Of a stretch of 64,000 nucleotides of DNA, positions 56,945 through 64,000 are shown piece after piece; positions within the stretch are counted from its first letter, which is position 1; each line of letters begins with the position of its first letter. The stretch lies in NCBI GenBank assembly GCA_036936605.1, contig JAUPFV010000002.1, positions 130,928,376 to 130,992,375 of the forward strand, read 5' to 3'. The notes beneath the pieces are model-generated. The model was given only the letters and a program-made list of their open reading frames with translations, ran no database searches and was not told the origin of the DNA. This DNA is from Limnanthes douglasii subsp. nivea (lineage: Eukaryota; Streptophyta; Magnoliopsida; Brassicales; Limnanthaceae). Both the position numbers and the translations under genes were made by a program.

Positions 56945-57276
56945 TGTTAGTTTTTTAGTTTTCATATTTTTGTGTCTAACAGGTCATGTTCGTGTTATAC
57001 ATTTGTATCGGGTTTGTGTTTTGGGTTTGTTTAACAAGTTGGGTTCGTGTTTTGGGTTTGACCCAAAATTTGTGTCAAACTGGCCGGGTTCGTGTCAAAC
57101 ATGTGTTTTGTGTTGGATACAATTTTATGTCAAACAAGTTTTTAACAGGTCGGGTTCGTGTCTTTGAACCTAACACAAATTTTGGGTTTGTGTCGGGTTC
57201 GTGTCACAGGTTCTAAAATTTCGGGTTGGTCAAACCCGACACGAACACGACCCAAAACCCGAAATTGACAGCCTTA
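56945..57276. repeat. Right subterminal repeats and TIR of hAT
   Basis: The words CGGGTTCGTGTC, GGGTTTGTGT and their variants occur about ten times, ending in an inverted terminal sequence. They are probably transposase binding sites, by analogy with other hAT elements. Confidence 0.7.
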
Positions 57277-57284
57277 GTTATAGT
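57277..57284. repeat. Target site duplication of hAT, right (GTTATAGT)
   Basis: It differs from the left copy at the seventh base only. Confidence 0.8.
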
Positions 57285-60200
57285 TCCTATGGTGGTTGGT
57301 CATCTACTATTGATGAATTTAACAACTGCTGCTTTAATTGCGAGCTTAGTGATCTTCGATCCACTGGCTTCTATTATACTTGAAATAGAAAGTGTCCCTC
57401 TACTCCTATTTATTCCAAGATTGATAGGGTCTTAGTTAATAACGACTAGGACGAGAGTTTTCCGAATTCTTCCGGTCACTTCGGCTTCTCCCGTTCTTCG
57501 GATCATACTACTGTCACTCTTGACTTTGGTATGTTCCGTAATCGTAAGAAAAAATCCTTTAAGTTCTTTAATATGTGGCAATCTCATCCTTCCTTTAAAC
57601 TTATTTCCAGTTCTAACTGGAACGCCCCTTACATCCTTCATGGCATGAAATTGGTTTCTTTCATGCTTAATCGTCTTCAGCTTTCGCTTCGAAACCTCAA
57701 TCGAAATGCATATAGCGACATCAGCTTGAGAGTTTCCAATGCTCAAAATGATATTTTCTCCGTCCAAATCCACCACACCCTAGATCTTTCTAATCATTCC
57801 ATTATCACTAAGAAAATCGAAGCCTTATCGACTTACGTTTTCCTTAGTAGAGCGGAAGAGTATTTTCTTAAGCAAAAATACAGAGAAAACTGGCTCAAAC
57901 TTGGTGATGGAAACACCAAGTTCTTTCATAATAGTATCAAAAACCGTTTGACTCGAAACAAAATTACCCCAATCATTAATTCTCATGGCAACTTGATCTT
58001 CTCCTCTACCAGCATCTCTAATGTCCTCGTCAGACATTTTTCTTCCTTGCTTCGAACTAGACACCCTCCTTATTATCTTCGCCTCCTCAAAGTATCCTCT
58101 TTTATCTTCTCAAAGGTTAATCATTCTAACAAGTCTGCTATGATTAGCCCGATTACATGTGGCGAGATAAAAAAAAATGCTTTATTTAGCATTGATAGTT
58201 GCAAATCCCTTGGTCCCGATGGTTTCAACTCAATTTTTTTCAAAAACTTTTAGACCATCGTTGGCAATGATATTTGTAATGACGTCATTGAGTTCTTCAA
58301 CTCTGATAAATTGGACCCCTCCTGGAATGCTACTTTCATTGCACTAATCCCAAAAAACTAATACTCTTTCGTATGCCCATGACTATCTATCACCCTATTT
58401 TATTATGTAATATTGTCAATAAAATCATCTCTAAGAGTTTGGCCAACAGAATTAAAGACTTGTCCCCTTACCTGATTGACAAATCCCAATCAACATTTGT
58501 TGTTGGAAGAAATATCTCCGATAATATTCTTCTATCCGAAGAGTTACTCAAAGGGTCAAATCTTAACTCTAAAGGAAAAAGAGTCGCCCTAAAAATCGAC
58601 TTGATGAAAGCTTTTGACAATGTTAGATGACACCTTATCATTGGCATCCTTATTTTTATGGACTTCCCCGATCAAACAATTACTTGGATCATCCAGTGCA
58701 TTGATACCCATTTTTATTGCATCAATGTTAATGGTGACCCCACTGAGTCATTTCAAGGTAGGAAAGGACGCGGACAAGGCGATCCTCCCTCGTCTTTTTT
58801 TTGTCATGCAAGTCCTCTGAGGAATTCTTAAGGAGAAAAGTATTGATCATAAATTCAAATTTCATTGAAAATGTTATAAGTTGAAAATTCTCAACCTTTG
58901 ATTTGCGGATGACCTCATGATCATCTGTCATGGCGATATCAAGTCCTTGCTTCTCATTAAAGAAGATCTCAATTATTTGTTTCCTCTTTTCTGGACTGCA
59001 AATTAGTGCTCATAAATGCTAGATCTTTCTTTCTAGCATCAACCCCACCCTTAAGACTAAGCTTATTAATCTTTCTGGCTTTAAGATTGGCTCTCTCCCG
59101 GTTATATATATGGGTGTCCCCTTTTGTTACTAGTCGTCTCTCCCATTATGACTGTCGGTTGTTTCTTCACAAATTTACGGCCCACATAAGATCCTAGACT
59201 TCTAAATACCTCTCGTATACTGTTCGGCTCCAACTCATTAAATCTGTTCTTTTTGCGAGTCAAGTGTACTGGTCCTCCATTTTCATTCTCCCGTCTCGAT
59301 TGATTAAAGAAATATCCTAAATCTTTCGTCATTATCTAGGGACTGATCATAATATGAAAATCTATGGTCCCAAATTTGCTTGTAATTTGGTTACCATGCC
59401 CTAACTGGAGGGTGGCCTTGAGATTTTAGACTTAAAAGACTGGAATCATGCACTCGTCCTTAAGCATATATGGTCGATAATCAACAAAACCTCTAACTCC
59501 ATTTGGAGCGATTGGATTAATTCTTAAAAATTTAAAAACAATAATTTTAAGATATATCCCATGGCTCTTCCCCTTCCTAGACTTGGAGGAAAATTTTATC
59601 CCTTAGGCCTCTGGCCAACGATATTTTCAACATGACTATCGGCAACGGTGAGAATACCTCCTTCTGATTTAACCACTAGCTTCTTGACAGTCCCATTGCA
59701 TCTTATTTCGATCACTCCTTTATCTTTGACTCAAGGTTAGGTAAGCACATTACCGTCTCTAATTTTATATCCAATGGACGTTGGATTTGGCCCATCAACA
59801 GAGGTCCGCTACCATTGGAATAAGAAACAATCGTACGACACTCTGCAATATTATCCTCTCATTTCTTCCTCCAAGCATCTACTTTGATGATATTCCTCTC
59901 TAGATGGCGAACAAAAAAACTTATATTTTCTCGATTAAAGATACTTACAATGTCATTCAAGCGCATATCCCATATATGGATGGGTTGGTCTTGTCTGAAG
60001 TAAATTTAATATCCTCCGTCATTTTTTATTCTATGGCTTGGTATTCATGGCAAGCTCACCACTCGTGATAAACTTTTGTCTTGAGGGATGGATTCTTCTC
60101 CCTCTTGTGTGCTCTGAAATGAATCAGATAAAAGCTTAAATCATATCATTTAAGATCGTAACTTCTCCCAAAGCCTTTGGAATGATGCCCATACTAAATT

Positions 60201-60520
60201 AGGGATACCTTACCATAATAATTCCACTTTGAATATTGGCTTCATGAAGCCTCCAATTGGGCTCCCTCTAATCATCGACATATTTGGCGGCCTTGGAGCA
60301 ATCATTTACTATATCTTGCGGAGGAGAAATAAATAAATATTCAACTCTCCCCAGGCCCTGCCTCTGCTATATCCTTCCGCTTACTAGCTGATCTCCGTTC
60401 TCGATTTTCGGGAACTAAGACTTGTTGGCTTTTCTAATTTCTCCCATACTAACTTACTGTTGTTTTTGTCACTTGATTTTTTTCCACATGATACTGATGT
60501 GCCTTGTCTGTTTACCGCAT
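57277..60520 (+). pseudogene. LINE ORF2, rest of endonuclease, RT and zinc region
   Basis: The endonuclease resumes directly after the hAT duplication (SSYGGWSSTIDEFNNC, LRSTGFYYT, IYSKIDRVLVNN, RSSDHTTVTLDF). The open block 57531-58253 leads into RT (KSLGPDGFNSIFFKNF). RT continues at 58373-58620 (QSTFVVGRNISDNILLSEEL, KIDLMKAFDNVR), then in broken frames (GRGQGDPP near 58760; FADDLMI-like near 58905). The LVLKHIWSIINK region near 59460 and a zinc-binding tail to about 60520 complete it. At least six stops or shifts are present. Confidence 0.82.
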
Positions 60521-60700
60521 CTCATATTGAGTAAAGTTGATCTATATTGTCTTACTTCTACATTCTGTCATTTCTGACCTTGTATGGTCATTTTCATTTA
60601 TACTCTGGCCGGCTTTTCAGCCTTCCCTTGGGATATGCCCAAGATGTTTGTATGGACATCTTTATTTTATTTAATGCATTTAATTCAATCCAAAAAATAT

Positions 60701-62551
60701 ATTATATCAATGTAGTTTTGATTTCATTTGATTGCATGTTTTAATAAAAATAAATTATGATTCAGTTTGATTTCGTATTTTATAAAATTAAATGAAATCA
60801 ATTTTAATATGTTATATCAAATTTTATATTTAATACCGATTATATTATTTTGGTACAATATATAGTAAAGTATAATATTATTTAAATTACTAAAAAAGTT
60901 AATTAAAAAATTAAAAGAAAAATAACTATTTTTGAAAATCATTTATAATACAAATGATAAATAAGAGTTTTTTAAATATGTTTTCAAAAGTTATAATAGA
61001 CGATGATATCTAAAATGTTTACATAAATAACATATACATAAAATAAAAGTTATATGATAAAAATAATATGTAATACGAATAAATAAATACAAATATTAAA
61101 TTGGCAAATAAAGTAATATTGAATGATGAACATAAATTTTAAATATTTAGATGATAGTGGATAAAAAGTTTCAAACAAACAAAAGAAAAACATAAAATAA
61201 CATTTCATAAAGTTATAAATGTAGAAAGTGTTATGTATTTCTGGACACAATCAAGTTATTTAAGTATTTTGGTGATCCGTTTCATTGATCAATTCTGATT
61301 GTAATTTTTTTTCGCGTCATTTTTATTTATCTAATTCAAAAAGGTATAACACCAACATTGTTGTAGCACTCGTAGATAAAACATATATAGATTAAATATG
61401 AGACAACAAATAAGATATGATAGATAAGATCTAATCCAATCGTAAAAAAACATTAGTTCTAAAGAAATCACTAGCTTTTGATCAACTATATTATGAGGAA
61501 TATAGGTGGTTATACGTTTAAGTATGACCACAAAGAGATTGTTTCTTTGTTGTGATGAACTAGTTTCTTAAGTATCCTTAAACGACATTTTCTATATTTT
61601 CATTAGCTTAGTTTAAAAAATACTAAAGCTTCTTTCTTAATTTTCAGCACTGGAATCTTGGTCTTTGGTAGCAATCAACCTATGACTTGATATTCTCAAA
61701 CTTTTTTTTCAACTGTTGTTAGACATTTTTGTGTTTTTCAATTTTAGCGTCCTTTAGTTTTACATTGGCTTAAAAGGATCTCATTCTTCAACCATTTTGC
61801 TTACATGATATTTTATAAGTATTTTAAAAGTATAAAGTTAGAAAATGTTTATCTCAATTTGAAGTCATATTTGACATTATAAAAGTATAATGTTAGTAAG
61901 AACTAATGAATATGAGATATAACATTTGGGTAAGAAACTACCATTAAGTGAATGTAGTTCCAACAATGACAAGCCATCTATATAGTCATTTGACAATAGA
62001 CGTGTTCTAACATTAGTAGTTGTAAGTGAGATATATTTGTGGATCCAATAGGTCAGAGTAAGATATGTTGGTAAACGATAACTTGTGTCATTTGTTAGAG
62101 TATGTGTATTTCGGAAGTTGACCTTTGATAATCTTCTTCTCCATATCAATGAGTTTTTTCACTTGTGATGGGGTTATCGATGGTGGTATTGTATTATGAA
62201 ACCAATTTTTTTTGCACGCCAATTTTACGAAACAATTTATTTTATCCATTTTACAAATTCATCTTGTTGATAAAATATCGTTTCAATCACCTTCAGCAGA
62301 CATTATGCTACCTAAATGATTTTTAAGTCAAATTATATATGCAGCGTCACATATCAATTATTTTCAAGAGCACATTCATATTTAAGAATCATTTTTCCAT
62401 CAATTTTTTTAAAACTTAGTAGATTAATATAAAAAGATGTAGTATTTTTGTCAATATTTCAAACCTAATAAATTATAATGATATAAAAATTGCAAATAAT
62501 AATAGACATAAATCGACCATTATTTCGAACTATAATATAGAAGTTCATATG

Positions 62552-62612
<61 letters not shown>

Positions 62613-64000
62613 ATAAACATTTAGTTATTTTGTAATTAATTATTATACATTATCTTTAGATAAAATGTATTGAAGCATCTAAGACTTTATTTTATTATAA
62701 TACTATTATAATTGCTACAATTGTTTTTCTTGAGAATTTTGATATTGGTTACTTGAATTTTATTTATTAATATCTTCATCAATATCATAACACAATTATT
62801 CGATATAATATTCTTTTTCTGTTTATATTTTAGTATAAGCAATGGATCAACATGTTTTCCAAGATTTTCTAATGGAGATTCAATAATTTATTCTAAAGCA
62901 TAGCTCAAAGGCATCAAGTAACCAATCTTAAATTTCAAAATAATCAACAAATAGTCATGCCTTCATGATTAATTAATCATCACACTCTATGGCTTGAAGT
63001 AATAGAATTCTCATATTGCAAAGCTGAAATGGTTATGATTAATGAGTTTGAATCGAGATATGACTATCTTCTTTGCCCTCAAGTTTCAAGAACAACCCTA
63101 ATTGTAACTTAGGATTCAAGTTAGGATCATTGTTGATACTATTATTATTTTGGATATCTAATTTTAGCCCATGTTCTAAAGGCTTTAGGCCTCTTGTATC
63201 TAAAACTTAATTTACAAATTTATATCTTAAAAATTAATAATAAAAATTAAAGGCTATGGTATATTTCAGGTTGTTTTTGTTGGATCTCTCACTTAATTTT
63301 TTTTTAATTTTATTGATTATTTAAAATACCAGTTTTACTCCTTATCTCCAAAATTAACTGAAAAAAATATTATTACTTACTACACCAAATTTCTATTTCT
63401 AGCTTCTCTTTCTCTTTACATATTTTTCTATTTCTTTATATTTTCTTATCTTTACATCGGTTCATCCATATATGTAAGCTTTTGGTTGTTTTCATATGAC
63501 AACCAAAAGATTTTGATCAAAAAATTATGCATTTATGATAGATTAGAACCGGACTTTACAAAATTCACACTTGTCTATGTTTTTTGGACAATAACCATAA
63601 ACATAATTTTTGTACGATTAAGTTTACCGCCAAACATTGCGATTGATTTGTTTTTTCATGATTTATTAAAGAAAACAAATATTGGATAACTAAAAATAAC
63701 AGTCTTTTGATTATAAAAATAAACTTTAATCTGGTTCACAAAATTACTATGTTTTCTATATAACTATAAAATGAGACTTTAACCCATTTCATAAAACTCA
63801 CATACACCAAAGTAAGAAAAATAATAAATTGGAACAAAAACAAAATACATAAATCAGATTAGTAATACATAATTATGGTATGAAAAGGAATCCTACTTTA
63901 ACTCAACATATATATTATATATTTCTCAATATAAGATTTCAGAAATTATGAAATAGCAATTATATAATAAATATAATATAATATTTATACTACAATACTG
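60701..64000. other. AT-rich region, no gene recognised
   Basis: Short open frames exist (for example 61877-62149 on -, 90 codons, and 63486-63689 on +), but none shows a family signature or a believable exon structure. Minus-strand translations between 61.3 and 62.2 kb are wordy but broken, possibly an old remnant. I see nothing firm. Confidence 0.5.
62555..62606. repeat. (TA)26 microsatellite
   Basis: This is 52 bp of uninterrupted TA dinucleotide. Confidence 0.9.

Larger units (their letters stand above)
51139..57276 (+). mobile_element. hAT transposon (6.1 kb) with coding region
   Basis: The ends are inverted: TAGAGCTGTCAATTTTGG on the left and, reversed, TAAGGCTGTCAATTTCGG on the right. 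The subterminal 250-300 bp on each side are packed with GTGTAAACCCGAAA-like words on the left and CGGGTTCGTGTC-like words on the right. Inside is a long leader with introns and tandem repeats, then a hAT transposase gene on +. An 8-bp duplication with one mismatch borders it. Insertion split a LINE endonuclease frame. The transposase has several stops, so this copy cannot move by itself. Confidence 0.9.
50456..60700 (+). mobile_element. L1-type LINE interrupted by a hAT element
   Basis: ORF2 parts lie on both sides of the hAT insertion: endonuclease start at 50692-51138, then endonuclease end, RT and zinc-binding region at 57285-60520. The bases before 50692 seem to be the tail of ORF1, so the 5' end is truncated. 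I could not fix the outer boundaries: no target duplication was found, and the 3' end near 60700 is a guess from AATCCAAAAAA. The sequence resembles the RT fragment at 3946-4560. Confidence 0.8.

Noticed and set aside
61300..62200. Possible gene on the minus strand
   Set aside because: Translations are broken every 20-40 codons, and I recognised no family or exon structure.

Overview
This window looks like nuclear DNA from a eudicot plant. It is AT-rich, its genes carry GT-AG introns, and most of it is transposon sequence typical of angiosperms: Ty1/copia, Ty3/gypsy of the Tat lineage, L1-type LINEs, Mutator-like elements (MULEs) and hAT elements. Only two ordinary host genes are supported. 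One is a seven-exon neprosin-domain secreted protein gene (17535-20182, +). The other is a four-exon DUF1639-family gene (40601-42586, -). I found no rRNA, tRNA, CRISPR or bacterial-type signals.

Layout: 1-5.6 kb holds an unidentified decayed coding remnant, an RT fragment of a LINE and a small GGTTCGG-rich MITE. 5623-16722 is one complete 11.1-kb MULE bounded by a 9-bp target duplication (TTTAATTTA). It carries a Kaonashi-type gene (DUF1985 plus a ULP1-like C48 peptidase) on +, a small acidic protein gene on +, and a MURA-type transposase on -. All its long introns and spacers are filled with a palindromic TTCGCAKC repeat family seen nowhere else in the window. 17.5-20.2 kb is the neprosin gene. 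20.8-23.4 kb has two hAT-like MITEs. 23.9-38.6 kb is a nest: a decayed copia, then a second copia split by a 9.95-kb Tat-type gypsy element with 430/427-bp LTRs and a perfect GTGTA target duplication. That gypsy element carries an antisense gene downstream of pol. 40.6-42.6 kb is the DUF1639 gene. 43.6-49.5 kb is a full-length LINE on the minus strand (ORF1, EN, RT, zinc-binding region, RNase H) with a 17-bp target duplication. 50.5-60.7 kb is another LINE on + whose endonuclease coding region is split by a 6.1-kb hAT element with an 8-bp target duplication. 60.7-64 kb is AT-rich and shows no recognisable gene.

All the transposon proteins are broken by stops, frameshifts or deletions, so none of these elements looks autonomous now. 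The target duplications and nesting still give a relative order: the gypsy element is younger than the copia it interrupts, and the hAT element is younger than its LINE. The most unusual signal is the palindromic repeat network inside the MULE. All coordinates, motif counts and alignments were made by eye.
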